A DNA stretch of 64,000 nt, from positions 496,001-560,000 of the forward strand of contig CAXPOZ010000001.1 of the NCBI GenBank assembly GCA_964219355.1, in the 5' to 3' direction. Source of the DNA: Parvularcula sp964219355 (GTDB lineage: Bacteria > Pseudomonadota > Alphaproteobacteria > Caulobacterales > Parvularculaceae). Of this stretch, positions 7,996 to 17,226 are shown piece by piece. The position numbers were made by a program, and so were the translations under genes. The notes under the pieces are model-generated. The model saw nothing but the letters and a program-made list of their open reading frames with translations. It was not told the origin of the DNA and ran no database searches. Position 1 is the first letter of the stretch, and every line of letters starts with the position of its first letter.

Positions 7996-9708
7996 ATGCG
8001 ACGCGTTCTATCAGTTTTTGCTCTGCTGCTGGCCAGCATTTCCGTGGCCAAGGCCTCGCCTTGGGAGCCGCTCAGCGATGCCGACGAGACCCGGTATCGC
8101 AAGATCTTCACGGCACAGGAAAAAGGCGATTGGCAATCAGCCGATGCCCTGATCGCGAAACTCGAGAACAAGGTGCTGCTCGGCTACGTCCTTGAGCAGC
8201 GCTATATGCATCCGACGGCCTATCGGTCTTCATATCCTGAGCTTCGCCGCTGGCTGGCAGCCTATGCCGATCACCCCAATGCAGCGCCTGTCTACCGGCT
8301 TGCCCGTAAGCGCCAGTCCGGCGCCGCGCCGCGTCGCCCGTCTGGCCGCCCCTGGCGCTCTCCGCCCCCTCTTCCCCTGCATCCGCAGCTTGAGGAGGAT
8401 TACGCCACCTCGAATTTCCCCAGCGACGTCCGCCGGATCGAAAGCCGCCTTCGCTATCTGACGCGAGAGGGCCGCGCGACGCAGGCGCTCAATTATTTGA
8501 TGGCGCCGCAACAGTTCAACAAACTGACCGCCGCCCAGACCGACCGGGCCCGCGGCTGGGTGGCCGCCGCCTATTATTATGAAGGTGAGCTGAGCAAGGC
8601 GCAGGAAATCGCCGAGGCCGCCACCAAACGCTCATCGGAAGTCGCCGTTCTCTCGCATTGGATCGAGGGCCTGATTGCATGGCGCCGGGACGATTACGAA
8701 ACCGCCTATACGCATTTCTCCAAGCAGGCTGATGTTCCTTATCAGGAAGATACGATGCGGGCAGGCGCGGCATTCTGGGCTGCCCGTGCTGCGCTTGCGA
8801 CAGGCCGCACGGCGGATGTGACCGAATATCTCGGGCTCGCCTCAAGCTATCCTTTCACCATGTATGGCCAGCTTGCGCTTGGTCAGCTCGGCCTCGATCC
8901 TGATATCGAATGGCGGATCTATCCGCCGACGGATGAGGATCTGGAACGCATTTCGGAGAAGACCCCACGTCTTACCCGCGCCCTTGCCCTTGCGCAGGTC
9001 GGCCAGAAAACGGCCGCAGAGCATGAGCTGCAATGGGCACAAGGCGAGCTGTCCGCTGAAGAAGATGCAAGCCTTCTGGCCTTTGCCCGCGCGGCAGACC
9101 TGCCGAGTGCGGAGCTTTTGATTGCCCTGCAGGGTCAAGGAGACCGCGAGGATTTCGCGCATCTTCGTTCTGGCCTGTTCCCGGTTCCGGATTACGAACC
9201 GACCGGCGGTTTCACGATCGACCGGGCGATCCTCTTCGGCCTGATCCGTCAGGAATCCAAATTCATGACAGAGGCGACCTCCAGCGTCGGCGCACGCGGC
9301 CTGATGCAGCTGATGCCGCGCACTGCCTCTTATGTGTCGAATAATACGGGGCTTGCGACCGGGCACTCATCGTCCAAGCTCTATGAGCCTGAGTACAATA
9401 TGCAGCTCGGCCAGTCCTATGTCGAACAGCTCCTGACCCGGTACAATAACGGCGAAGGCGACCTCTTCGAGATGGCGCTCAGCTATAATTGGGGCCCCGG
9501 CAGCTATAATCGCTGGCAGTCCCGCACCGGCATCGAGGACCCCCTCCTGATGATCGAGAGCGTGCCGAACCAGCAGGCGCGGCATTTTGTCGAAACCGTC
9601 ATCACCAATATGTGGGTCTATCGCGACCGCTTTGGTGAGCCAGCCCCCAGCAGGGATGCTCTTTCCGCAGGGGAGCGCCCGATCTATCAAGCAGTGTCAA
9701 CGCGCTAG
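7996..9708 (+). CDS. Soluble lytic murein transglycosylase (Slt type)
   Basis: A periplasmic enzyme that cleaves peptidoglycan glycan strands to 1,6-anhydro products. I start at the ATG at 7996 (570 residues), which opens the signal peptide (RRVLSVFALLLASISVAKA); an upstream in-frame ATG at 7963 would add 11 polar residues. A long helical superhelix-type region (about residues 30-380) is followed by the C-terminal lysozyme-like domain. In it are the catalytic Glu420 in RQESKFMTEA, then SSVGARGLMQLMPRTA and ALSYNWGPGSYNRW. A Pro/Arg-rich linker lies near residues 110-125. Length is in the Slt range. Confidence 0.92.
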   Translation: MRRVLSVFALLLASISVAKASPWEPLSDADETRYRKIFTAQEKGDWQSADALIAKLENKVLLGYVLEQRYMHPTAYRSSYPELRRWLAAYADHPNAAPVYRLARKRQSGAAPRRPSGRPWRSPPPLPLHPQLEEDYATSNFPSDVRRIESRLRYLTREGRATQALNYLMAPQQFNKLTAAQTDRARGWVAAAYYYEGELSKAQEIAEAATKRSSEVAVLSHWIEGLIAWRRDDYETAYTHFSKQADVPYQEDTMRAGAAFWAARAALATGRTADVTEYLGLASSYPFTMYGQLALGQLGLDPDIEWRIYPPTDEDLERISEKTPRLTRALALAQVGQKTAAEHELQWAQGELSAEEDASLLAFARAADLPSAELLIALQGQGDREDFAHLRSGLFPVPDYEPTGGFTIDRAILFGLIRQESKFMTEATSSVGARGLMQLMPRTASYVSNNTGLATGHSSSKLYEPEYNMQLGQSYVEQLLTRYNNGEGDLFEMALSYNWGPGSYNRWQSRTGIEDPLLMIESVPNQQARHFVETVITNMWVYRDRFGEPAPSRDALSAGERPIYQAVSTR

Positions 9709-9801
9709 ATTTACAACCTATTAGGGTATACGGAAGATTGACGGGGGTTTGACCCGCCTCTTCCGCAAAGTCATAACCTTTCTCGTTTACTGGGGAATGT
9801 T

Positions 9802-12408
9802 ATGCGTCAAATCCTGTTCACCGCCTCCGCCCTCCTGACCCTCTTCACCACCGCCAGCGCCGAGCCGATTTCATGGTTCATGCCTGATGGCGTGCGCTAT
9901 GATGAGGCGATCCCCGTGCCGGATGATTATCTGCGCCATGGGATGGGCGATAAGCCGGTGCGGCATGACCAGCTTGTCGGATATCTGAGCGAGCTTGCCG
10001 AGGCCTCCGACCGGATCGCCGTTGAGACTATCGGCTACACCCATGAAGGCCGGCCGATCCTGTTCTTCACGGTCACCTCACCTGAAAATCACGAAAATCT
10101 GGATGACATCCGTGAGGCGCATCTTGCCCGTGTTCGAGGGGATGAGGACGCCGACAGCGATACACCGATGATGATCTGGCTCAATTACGGTGTGCACGGC
10201 GCAGAATCTTCCGGCATGGATGCCGTGATCCCGTCGCTATATCACTTCGCTGCCGCCCGCGATGCCGAAACCCAGGAAACGCTTGAGCGGTCCGTCCTGC
10301 TGGTCGTTGGCATCCTGAACCCGGACGGGCATTCCCGTCGCGCCAATTATGTTGAGACCTATGCCGGTGACGTGCCCGTCACCGACCCTGCGCATATCCA
10401 GCATAATATGTGGACGGAAGCGCGGACCAACCATTACTGGTTCGACCTCAACCGCCAATGGCTCTTGCAGACGCAGCCTGAATCCCGCGCATGGGTCTCC
10501 AAATGGCATGAGTGGAAGCCGCATGTGTCTGCTGACTTCCACGAGATGGGGTCAGAGGCCTCCTATTATTTCCACCCCGGCGAGCCCAAGCGTCTGAACC
10601 CGCTGATCCCTGATCAGGCACGTGTCCTGACGAAACGCATTGCCGACCGGCACCGTGATTTCATGGATAGTGAGCAGCGCCTCTATTTCACTGAACAGGG
10701 CTTTGATAATTTCTACATCGGCAAGGGCTCGACCTATCCGCAGGTCAATGGCGGGCTCGGCATCCTCTTCGAAGCAGGCGCGGCACGCGGCGGCAAAATC
10801 GAAACCTCCAACGGCGAACGGACCTATGCGGACAATATCCGCACCCATTTCCGCACGACGCTGTCGACCATCAAGGGTTCGCTCGAGCAGGAAGACGAGA
10901 TCAAGGCGTTCCAGGATGATTTCTTTGAAACCGCGCTCGAAGAAGCTGCCAACGACGACACCAAAGCGTATGTCTTTTTCTCCGGCAGTGATCTGGGCAA
11001 AACGAACCGTTTCCTTGATGTCCTCCGCCAGCACGACGTCACGGTCCACCATCTGTCGGACACGGCCGAGCTGGATGAAAGCAAACCTCAGGGCGAAGGG
11101 GATGCCTACATCGTCCCGCTTGACCAGCGCCAATATCGGATGGTCCTCGGTATTTTCGACCGGGTCACCGAGTTCGAAGAGAACATCTTCTATGACGTGT
11201 CCGGATGGACGCTCACTGATGCCTATGACCTCGTCTCAAGATCTGTCGATGAAGATGAGTTTGATGCGGGGATGCTGGGAGAGGAAGTCACCAGCGTTAC
11301 CGATGTCCCACAAGTTAAAGCCCCTGCCCCGGCACGCTATGGCTATGTTTTTGACTGGTCGGAATATTATGCGCCGCGCGCGCTCTATCGGCTTCTCTCC
11401 GAAGACGTGCTCGTCCGCATTGCGTCCGAGCCTTTTGATATCCGCACTGCCGAAGGCGATGTCGCGTTCGAGCGCGGCGCCGTCTTTGTCCCGCTGATCC
11501 GTCAGGAAAAATCGGACGAAGAAATCCACGCCATCATGGAAGAGATCGCCCGCAAGGACGGCATCACGGTGACCGCCGCCACTTCGGGCGCGGCGGATGT
11601 CGCCACCGATGCCGTTGGGGGACGGAGCTTCTCGGCGATTGAAAAACCGTCTGTCCTCCTCCTCGTTGATGACGGGCTCGCGCCTTATGATGCCGGCGAG
11701 ATCTGGCACCTGCTTGATCACACCATGCAAATGCCCGTGACGATCCGCCGAAAGGGTGAGCTGCGCGGGCTCGACTGGTCGCGCTATACACATCTTCTGA
11801 TGGTCGGCGGCGGCAATGTCGGTCTTTCTGATTCAGCCGAGAAGCGCGTCTCGCAGTGGGTTTCCGAAGAAGGCGGCACACTGATCGCCATGCGTCAGTC
11901 CGCCGTCTGGGCACAGGAGAATATTCTGGGTGTCGAAGCCGAGGATGATGACGCGAAGGACGAGGATGAAGAGGAGACCCCTCTCCGCCTCAATTATAGT
12001 GAGATGGATGAGAAGGAAGCCGAGCACATCATCGGTGGCGCCATCTTCCTGACAGATATCGATCCGAGCCACCCCATCGGCTATGGCTATGAAGATCGTC
12101 ACCTGCCGGTACTGCGCAACACGACGCTGACGCTCGAATGGCCAGAAGATGATCCTTATGCGGTTGTTGCCGCCTATGAAGGCGAAGACGATCTGCTGCT
12201 GTCCGGCTACACCTCAGAACGCCGCATCAAGGAAATCGCTGACACACCCGCCGTCATTGCCGAGCGCAAGGGCCGCGGCGCTGTCATCCTGATTGCCGAC
12301 AATCCGAGTTTCCGGGCGACATTCCTTGGCAGCCAGAAGCTGGTGATGAATTCGATCTTCTTCAGCCAGACGATCCGCCGCGCCTCGGGCGATTACGAGG
12401 AAGAATGA
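9802..12408 (+). CDS. M14-family zinc carboxypeptidase-like secreted protein
   Basis: The protein has 868 residues and a signal peptide (residues 1-20). Its N-terminal third is an M14 metallopeptidase domain. The zinc ligands are visible as HGAES (His132, Glu135) and His247 in ADFHEMG; the substrate-binding region includes LNPDGHSRRANY and WFDLNRQW. The middle and C-terminal parts are large, acidic and less familiar, with an amidotransferase-like segment (LLMVGGGNVGLSDSAEKR) near residue 665 that resembles domains found in similar long M14 proteins. It probably digests peptides in the periplasm or medium. Convergent with the sulfotransferase gene across a 12-bp stem hairpin. Confidence 0.88.
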   Translation: MRQILFTASALLTLFTTASAEPISWFMPDGVRYDEAIPVPDDYLRHGMGDKPVRHDQLVGYLSELAEASDRIAVETIGYTHEGRPILFFTVTSPENHENLDDIREAHLARVRGDEDADSDTPMMIWLNYGVHGAESSGMDAVIPSLYHFAAARDAETQETLERSVLLVVGILNPDGHSRRANYVETYAGDVPVTDPAHIQHNMWTEARTNHYWFDLNRQWLLQTQPESRAWVSKWHEWKPHVSADFHEMGSEASYYFHPGEPKRLNPLIPDQARVLTKRIADRHRDFMDSEQRLYFTEQGFDNFYIGKGSTYPQVNGGLGILFEAGAARGGKIETSNGERTYADNIRTHFRTTLSTIKGSLEQEDEIKAFQDDFFETALEEAANDDTKAYVFFSGSDLGKTNRFLDVLRQHDVTVHHLSDTAELDESKPQGEGDAYIVPLDQRQYRMVLGIFDRVTEFEENIFYDVSGWTLTDAYDLVSRSVDEDEFDAGMLGEEVTSVTDVPQVKAPAPARYGYVFDWSEYYAPRALYRLLSEDVLVRIASEPFDIRTAEGDVAFERGAVFVPLIRQEKSDEEIHAIMEEIARKDGITVTAATSGAADVATDAVGGRSFSAIEKPSVLLLVDDGLAPYDAGEIWHLLDHTMQMPVTIRRKGELRGLDWSRYTHLLMVGGGNVGLSDSAEKRVSQWVSEEGGTLIAMRQSAVWAQENILGVEAEDDDAKDEDEEETPLRLNYSEMDEKEAEHIIGGAIFLTDIDPSHPIGYGYEDRHLPVLRNTTLTLEWPEDDPYAVVAAYEGEDDLLLSGYTSERRIKEIADTPAVIAERKGRGAVILIADNPSFRATFLGSQKLVMNSIFFSQTIRRASGDYEEE

Positions 12409-12417
12409 TCTTGCGAG

Positions 12418-12446
12418 CCGACGCTCTGGCTACTCCAGAGCGTCGG
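12418..12446. terminator. Hairpin between convergent genes
   Basis: CCGACGCTCTGG and CCAGAGCGTCGG form a perfect 12-bp stem around a 5-base loop. It lies between the M14 peptidase (plus) and the TPR-sulfotransferase (minus). The second arm encodes the last residues of the sulfotransferase (…ADALE-stop). There is no T-run on either side, so it may end transcription with Rho or protect 3' ends. Its position is typical of a shared bidirectional terminator. Confidence 0.5.
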
Positions 12447-14070
12447 CGGGCAGGCAGCCTTCAGCGATCAGCACTTTGAGTGCCTCATCAATGCCGGGCC
12501 GGTAGCGCCGCCACCGGTCGAGCGACGTCCTGTAAAGCGGCTGGCGAACCTGCGCGGAACTCGCCGTCGCGACAGGCGAAGCATTCTTGTGAAAATCGAT
12601 GCAGCCGGGTTCAAAATCGAGGCCGCAGAAATCGAGCAAGCGCCGCGCCTCGGTGTCGATATCCTCAACAACCCGCTCATAATGGACTTCGCAGAACCGG
12701 TCCGCCGGCAGGTTCTTGGCAAAATGCCGAACCATCCTGTCAAAGCCCGCATAATATTGTGCCGTATGCGTCAGATCATAGGCATAATTGTAATATGAAA
12801 ACCCGGTCGCAAAAAGCTGCCGGTAATTGCTGAGGACCGTATCCGCCGGATGACGCCGCAGGCAGATGACGCGGGCATTGGGCAAGGCCCTCAAGATTAG
12901 GGGGGCAAAGAAGATATTGAGCGGCATCTTGTCGATGAACCGCCCGCCAATCTTTTGTGTCGACTGAACGCTTTGCATATATGCCGCGCCCAGCGCATCC
13001 GCATCAATGTCTTCTGCCGCCGCCAGCGTTTCAGGATCCAGCACGTAAGGAGATGGGGTCCCCGTCATCCGCTTCACGCACAGCGCAAAATCGGTCAGCT
13101 CCCCCGCAGATTGAACTTCAGAATGGCTCGACAGAATGCGCTCGACCAGCGTCGTCCCTGTCCGCGGCATGCCTGTGATGAAAATCGGCTCGGCGCTCTC
13201 CTCCCCTTTGACTGACGCAAAGCCAGCCGTCCGGCAGGCCGCATCGAACAGCCTCTGATCCGTGACCGGATCATATCCCAACGATTGTTTCTTGCGGGCT
13301 TTGCCGTGCGCCAGCCAGATCAGCGCCTTCTCCGGCTCACCCATATCCTCATGCGCCTTGGCGAGCGCATGCCCCAGATGCAGCGCCGCATCCTCATCCT
13401 CTTTCAGCCGCGCAAAAGCTGCCTCAAGCGCCGCGATGTCATTCTCTTCCCTCGACTGACGGGTGATCTGCACTGCTGCCGTCAGCGCCCGCGCATCATC
13501 AGGATCAAGAGCGACTGCCTGCCGATAGGCGGCTCTGGCCTCGTCCATCCGGCCGATGAACTGCAGCGCCGCGCCAAGATTATAATGAAGGTTCGGCGTA
13601 TCCGGGCTCAATGAGACAGCCTGCTCATAAAAGCTGACAGCCCGGTCGTGCAGCCCCGCCCGGCTGAAGACGACCCCGATCGTATCAAGCGTCAGCGCGT
13701 CTTCCGGCGCGGCGGCGGCGGCCAGCTCGGCATGACGAACCGCCTCTTCCTTGTGATTGAGGGCGATCAGGCTTCTGGCCTTGTGCGCCAGCGTGTCTGC
13801 TCTGGCCGAATCCACTGCCAGCGCCCGGTCAAAAATCTCGCAAGCTTTTTGATGATTTCCATGCTCGGCCGTCAGGATCCCGAGCAGGTGATAGGCCTCA
13901 CTATTGGCAGGATCTGCTGTCAGCACCTCGATGCAGACCGCATGCGCGGCCCGGTAATCTTTCGCCTCCAGCAGGCGAGCGGCCTCCTCGAGCTGGCGCT
14001 GATGCAAATTGTCTACGGTCATCATCTGCTTATCCCAGCCAATTGAGGAGGAAGCGTCCAGCTGTGTCAC
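12430..14070 (-). CDS. TPR-repeat sulfotransferase family protein
   Basis: The N-terminal half (about residues 25-260) is a run of tetratricopeptide repeats. The C-terminal half (from about 295) is a sulfotransferase domain with the 5'-phosphosulfate-binding loop ITGMPRTGTTLVERIL (residues 299-314) and RVICLRRHPADTVLSNY as the 3'-phosphate region. Such fusions transfer sulfate, or use the fold, on unknown acceptors. The start is uncertain: the longest frame begins at a GTG at 14070 inside a palindrome, while tandem ATGs at 14025/14022 would leave the palindrome in the promoter and are at least as likely. Divergent from a TonB receptor. Confidence 0.85.
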   Translation of the reverse strand: MTQLDASSSIGWDKQMMTVDNLHQRQLEEAARLLEAKDYRAAHAVCIEVLTADPANSEAYHLLGILTAEHGNHQKACEIFDRALAVDSARADTLAHKARSLIALNHKEEAVRHAELAAAAAPEDALTLDTIGVVFSRAGLHDRAVSFYEQAVSLSPDTPNLHYNLGAALQFIGRMDEARAAYRQAVALDPDDARALTAAVQITRQSREENDIAALEAAFARLKEDEDAALHLGHALAKAHEDMGEPEKALIWLAHGKARKKQSLGYDPVTDQRLFDAACRTAGFASVKGEESAEPIFITGMPRTGTTLVERILSSHSEVQSAGELTDFALCVKRMTGTPSPYVLDPETLAAAEDIDADALGAAYMQSVQSTQKIGGRFIDKMPLNIFFAPLILRALPNARVICLRRHPADTVLSNYRQLFATGFSYYNYAYDLTHTAQYYAGFDRMVRHFAKNLPADRFCEVHYERVVEDIDTEARRLLDFCGLDFEPGCIDFHKNASPVATASSAQVRQPLYRTSLDRWRRYRPGIDEALKVLIAEGCLPADALE

Positions 14071-14080
14071 TAATGTGACA
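14065..14080. promoter_or_regulatory. Palindrome between divergent sulfotransferase and TonB receptor genes
   Basis: TGTCAC-TAAT-GTGACA is a perfect 6-bp inverted repeat in the roughly 160-bp divergent region (if the sulfotransferase starts at 14025). It could be an operator serving either gene. No regulator is adjacent. Confidence 0.35.
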
Positions 14081-14187
14081 GCTTTGTGTAGCCGTCCTGC
14101 TATTGTGCATTGCAGCAGGTATTAGAGTTTTTGGGCACAGCAAAGACCGTCCTGTCGTTATTTATGTCCAAAAAGATGAGGCAGAAC

Positions 14188-16626
14188 ATGAAGACCAACC
14201 TATTTCTGAAATCAGTCAGTGCTGGCGCCATCGCCGTCGCCATGGCGGCACCAACGGCATATGCGCAGACTGATGGCGATGATGACGTCATCGTCGTGAC
14301 CGCGACCCGTCGGGCGGAAACTGTGCAGGATGTCCCGATCAATATTGCCGCCATCGGCGGTGCGCAGATCGAAGAGCAGGGTTTCGACGAGCTCTCTGAC
14401 GTTCTCGCCTATGTGCCGGGCATCAATATCGTCGATCGCGGCGGTCGTCAGGGCAACCCGATCATCGTTCGCGGCCTGAACGCCGACGCACTGGGCTCCG
14501 GTGATGGCAACAATGATGGCGGCGGCACGGTTGCGACCTATCTTGGCGAGATCCCGGTCTATATCGACCTCAAGCTCAATGACCTTGAGCGGGTCGAAGT
14601 CCTGCTCGGGCCGCAGGGCACGCTTTACGGTGCCGGTACGCTCGGCGGCGCGATCCGCTACATTCCGAAAAAGCCCGATTTCGAGGCAAGCACCCTCTCC
14701 GTCCGGTCGGAGCTTTATCAGTATGAAGAAGCTGACGATCTGAGTACGGATGTTGGTTTTACCTTCAACACCGTCGTTGCAGACAATTTTGCCATCCGCG
14801 GCTCTTTCGACTTCCGCAATGATTCAGGCTTCATCGATTATCCGTTTGTCGTGCTCGAGCCGGGCGTTTCCAATCCGGACCCGGATTTCTCTGATCCTGC
14901 CGATGTCGCGGCCAACCTTTCGCCTCAGGAAGACGTGAACAGCGAAGAGACCTATTCGGGCCGTATCGCTGCGCGCTGGCAGCCGATTGACGCGATCGAT
15001 GCGACGCTCTCTTACTACTTCCAACGGACGGATATTGGCGGCCGCCAGATCTCCAGCGCCCGTTCGACCGTCCCGGCAGGGAAATATGAGTCGGGCAAAC
15101 GCGTTGAGGAGCCGAACCAGATCCAGAACGAGCTGATCGCTCTCGAAGTCATCGCCGATCTTGGTTTTGCCGAGCTGACCTCTGCGACCGGCTACAGCCG
15201 GTTCGAAGATGACGGCCAGCGCGACCAGACGGATCTTCTGATCACGCTCGAATATTCCTATGAGAGTTTCCCGACCTTCACCGCTTTCACGCGGGAGAAA
15301 GGTCTAGAAGAGCGGATCAACCAGGAAGTTCGCCTCGTCTCAAAGCATGATGGTCCCTTCAGCTGGATCATCGGCGGGTTCTATAACGAGCTTGAAACGG
15401 CTAATTTCTCTGCGGAATATACGCCGGGCTATGCGGATTTCGCCGGCTTCGACCGCCCGGATGATCTCGAATATTTCTCGCAGTTCCACTCCTATCTCGA
15501 AGAAACCGCGTTCTTCGGCGAGGTCTCGCTTGAGCTTTTCGAGCGGCTGACACTGACCGCAGGCGGACGGACCTATGATTATGAGCTGGAGACCTATGAT
15601 GCGGTCGACTTCCCGCTCTTTGACCCCGGCTTCGTTGCGCTGACAGTTGATCAGATCAAGAATATTGATACGTCCCCGAACCAGTCGGATGACGGCACCT
15701 TGTTCAAGTTCAATGCTTCTTACGAAGTGAACAGCGATCTGCTGGTCTATGCGACCGTCAGTGAAGGCTACCGGATCGGCGCGTCGAACGGGATCGCCAC
15801 TTGTGACGATTTCGACCCGATGGCCCCAGTCATGCAGGGCGCCTGCGCCCTCGAACCGGGTCAGGCTTTTGGTCCGGGTCCGAACGACATCTCCGACCGG
15901 GATGAGACCCAATTCGGTCCCGATCAGACCACGAACTATGAGATTGGTGTCAAATCCCAGCTTCTCGACAATACGCTGACGCTGAATGGCGCGGTCTATT
16001 ATATCGAATGGACCGATCCGCAGGTGTCCTCGGCCACGGTCAACGCTTCGCTTCCGATCACGGTCAATGCGGATGGCGCTGAGTCTCGCGGTGCGGAGAT
16101 TTCAGCGGCATGGCGGCCGATCCCGGCCCTCAATCTGCGTGGCTCCTTCAGCCATGTGGAAACCGAACTGACCGCGCCGGTGCCGGATCTTGTCCGCTCG
16201 ATCACACCTCCGGGTTTTGGTACGGCCTTCTTTGATGGTGAGAAAGGCGACCGGCTGCCTGGCTCGCCGGAGAACCAATTCTCCCTCTTTGCAAGCTATA
16301 AGCAGCCCTTCCTCGACAACACGCTGACCTATAATTTCGGCTATGCGTGGCAGGACGATATCCTGACAACAACCGGCGGCAAGGGCGGCAGCCTGACGCT
16401 CGACAGCTACGGCATCGCCAATGGCTCGGTCGTCTATGACGCTGGCAGCTGGAAGGGCTCATTGTTCGTGAACAACCTGTTCGACGAATATGCCGAGACA
16501 GGCGTGATCGGCAACTCGCTCTATAACCAGACGATCGCCGGCGCCAATGTCCGCACATTTGCTACGCATGTCGCAGCGCCCCGGACGATTGGCGTTCGTT
16601 TCACCTATGACTTCAATCTCGATTGA
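14188..16626 (+). CDS. TonB-dependent outer-membrane receptor
   Basis: I start at the ATG at 14188 (812 residues), preceded by GAGG and opening a signal peptide (residues 1-26, …PTAYAQ). A TonB-box-like DDVIVVTATRR follows. The plug domain comes next (VPINIAAIGGAQIEE…, LAYVPGINIVDRGG, IIVRGLN, and VEVLLGPQGTLYGAGTLGGAIRY). The rest is a 22-strand-type barrel rich in aromatic strand ends, closing with FTYDFNLD. It imports an unknown ligand using TonB energy. No siderophore or B12 gene is nearby, so the substrate cannot be named. A strong terminator follows. Confidence 0.93.
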   Translation: MKTNLFLKSVSAGAIAVAMAAPTAYAQTDGDDDVIVVTATRRAETVQDVPINIAAIGGAQIEEQGFDELSDVLAYVPGINIVDRGGRQGNPIIVRGLNADALGSGDGNNDGGGTVATYLGEIPVYIDLKLNDLERVEVLLGPQGTLYGAGTLGGAIRYIPKKPDFEASTLSVRSELYQYEEADDLSTDVGFTFNTVVADNFAIRGSFDFRNDSGFIDYPFVVLEPGVSNPDPDFSDPADVAANLSPQEDVNSEETYSGRIAARWQPIDAIDATLSYYFQRTDIGGRQISSARSTVPAGKYESGKRVEEPNQIQNELIALEVIADLGFAELTSATGYSRFEDDGQRDQTDLLITLEYSYESFPTFTAFTREKGLEERINQEVRLVSKHDGPFSWIIGGFYNELETANFSAEYTPGYADFAGFDRPDDLEYFSQFHSYLEETAFFGEVSLELFERLTLTAGGRTYDYELETYDAVDFPLFDPGFVALTVDQIKNIDTSPNQSDDGTLFKFNASYEVNSDLLVYATVSEGYRIGASNGIATCDDFDPMAPVMQGACALEPGQAFGPGPNDISDRDETQFGPDQTTNYEIGVKSQLLDNTLTLNGAVYYIEWTDPQVSSATVNASLPITVNADGAESRGAEISAAWRPIPALNLRGSFSHVETELTAPVPDLVRSITPPGFGTAFFDGEKGDRLPGSPENQFSLFASYKQPFLDNTLTYNFGYAWQDDILTTTGGKGGSLTLDSYGIANGSVVYDAGSWKGSLFVNNLFDEYAETGVIGNSLYNQTIAGANVRTFATHVAAPRTIGVRFTYDFNLD

Positions 16627-16666
16627 TCTCGCCAAGGTGACCCGCATCTCCTGATGCACTGAAGAA

Positions 16667-16695
16667 GGCCGCTCTCCTCGGGAGCGGCCTTTTTT
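16667..16695 (+). terminator. Rho-independent terminator after the TonB receptor
   Basis: GGCCGCTC / GAGCGGCC stem with a short loop, directly followed by T6 (16690-16695). It lies about 40 bases past the receptor stop. Confidence 0.85.
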
Positions 16696-16799
16696 GCGGG
16701 CTGGGGCAAGGAATAAGACGAATACCTTTTGACGCCTCAGCTCAACGGCGATAGTGGGAGGGCCCGGCGCTTGCCGGGAAAACTGACTGGACGTGCCGT

Positions 16800-16876
16800 C
16801 GGGGCGTAGCGCAGCCTGGTAGCGCATCTGTTTTGGGAACAGAGGGTCGCAGGTTCGAATCCTGCCGCCCCGACCA
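16800..16876 (+). tRNA. tRNA-Pro (anticodon TGG)
   Basis: A 77-base cloverleaf. The 7-bp acceptor stem pairs CGGGGCG with CGCCCCG. The anticodon stem TCTGT/ACAGA carries the loop TTTGGGA, giving anticodon TGG. The T-loop is TTCGAAT, and CCA is encoded. The last base is also the A of a spurious upstream ATG for the next gene. Confidence 0.96.
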
Positions 16877-16911
16877 TGCCGCCGGTCAGATTGAAGGAAG
16901 AAAGGTCGAAT

Positions 16912-17220
16912 ATGCTCGCCCGGATCTACCGTCCATCGAAGACGGCCATGCAGTCAGGCAAGGCAAAGACCACCCAGTGGACGCTCGAATTCGAAGGGGC
17001 CGCGCCCCGAACGACCGACCCTTTGATGGGCTGGACGTCTTCCTCGGACATGCTCGCCAGCGAAGTCCGCATGCGCTTTGACACCAAGGAAGAAGCGATC
17101 GCCTACGCCAAGGAACACAAGATTCCCTATCAGGTGATGGACCGCGAAGAAGCGCCGCGCGTGCTCAAGGCCTATTCCGACAATTTCGCCTATCGCCGCC
17201 GTCTGCCCTGGACGCACTGA
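16912..17220 (+). CDS. NDUFS4-like NADH dehydrogenase (complex I) accessory subunit
   Basis: A 102-residue protein of the ETC complex I subunit family (NDUFS4/18-kDa homologue) found in alphaproteobacteria and mitochondria. Visible features are ARIYRPSKTAMQSGKAKT, then WTLEFEGAAPRTTDPLMGWTSS, MRFDTKEEAIAYAKEH and YSDNFAYRRRLPWTH at the end. It is thought to stabilise the NADH-oxidising arm of complex I on the cytoplasmic side. The start at 16912 follows GGAAGAAAGG; the 12 extra codons of the longer frame begin inside the tRNA CCA end. It is a single gene away from the nuo operon. Confidence 0.9.
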   Translation: MLARIYRPSKTAMQSGKAKTTQWTLEFEGAAPRTTDPLMGWTSSSDMLASEVRMRFDTKEEAIAYAKEHKIPYQVMDREEAPRVLKAYSDNFAYRRRLPWTH

Positions 17221-17226
17221 GCAGGC

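Noticed and set aside
8280..8400. Possible frameshift in the lytic transglycosylase (Pro/Arg-rich stretch)
   Set aside because: The frame stays open on both sides and linkers of this type are common in the family.
16876..16911. Earlier ATG for the NDUFS4-like gene
   Set aside because: That ATG uses the last base of tRNA-Pro; the family start and ribosome site fit 16912.
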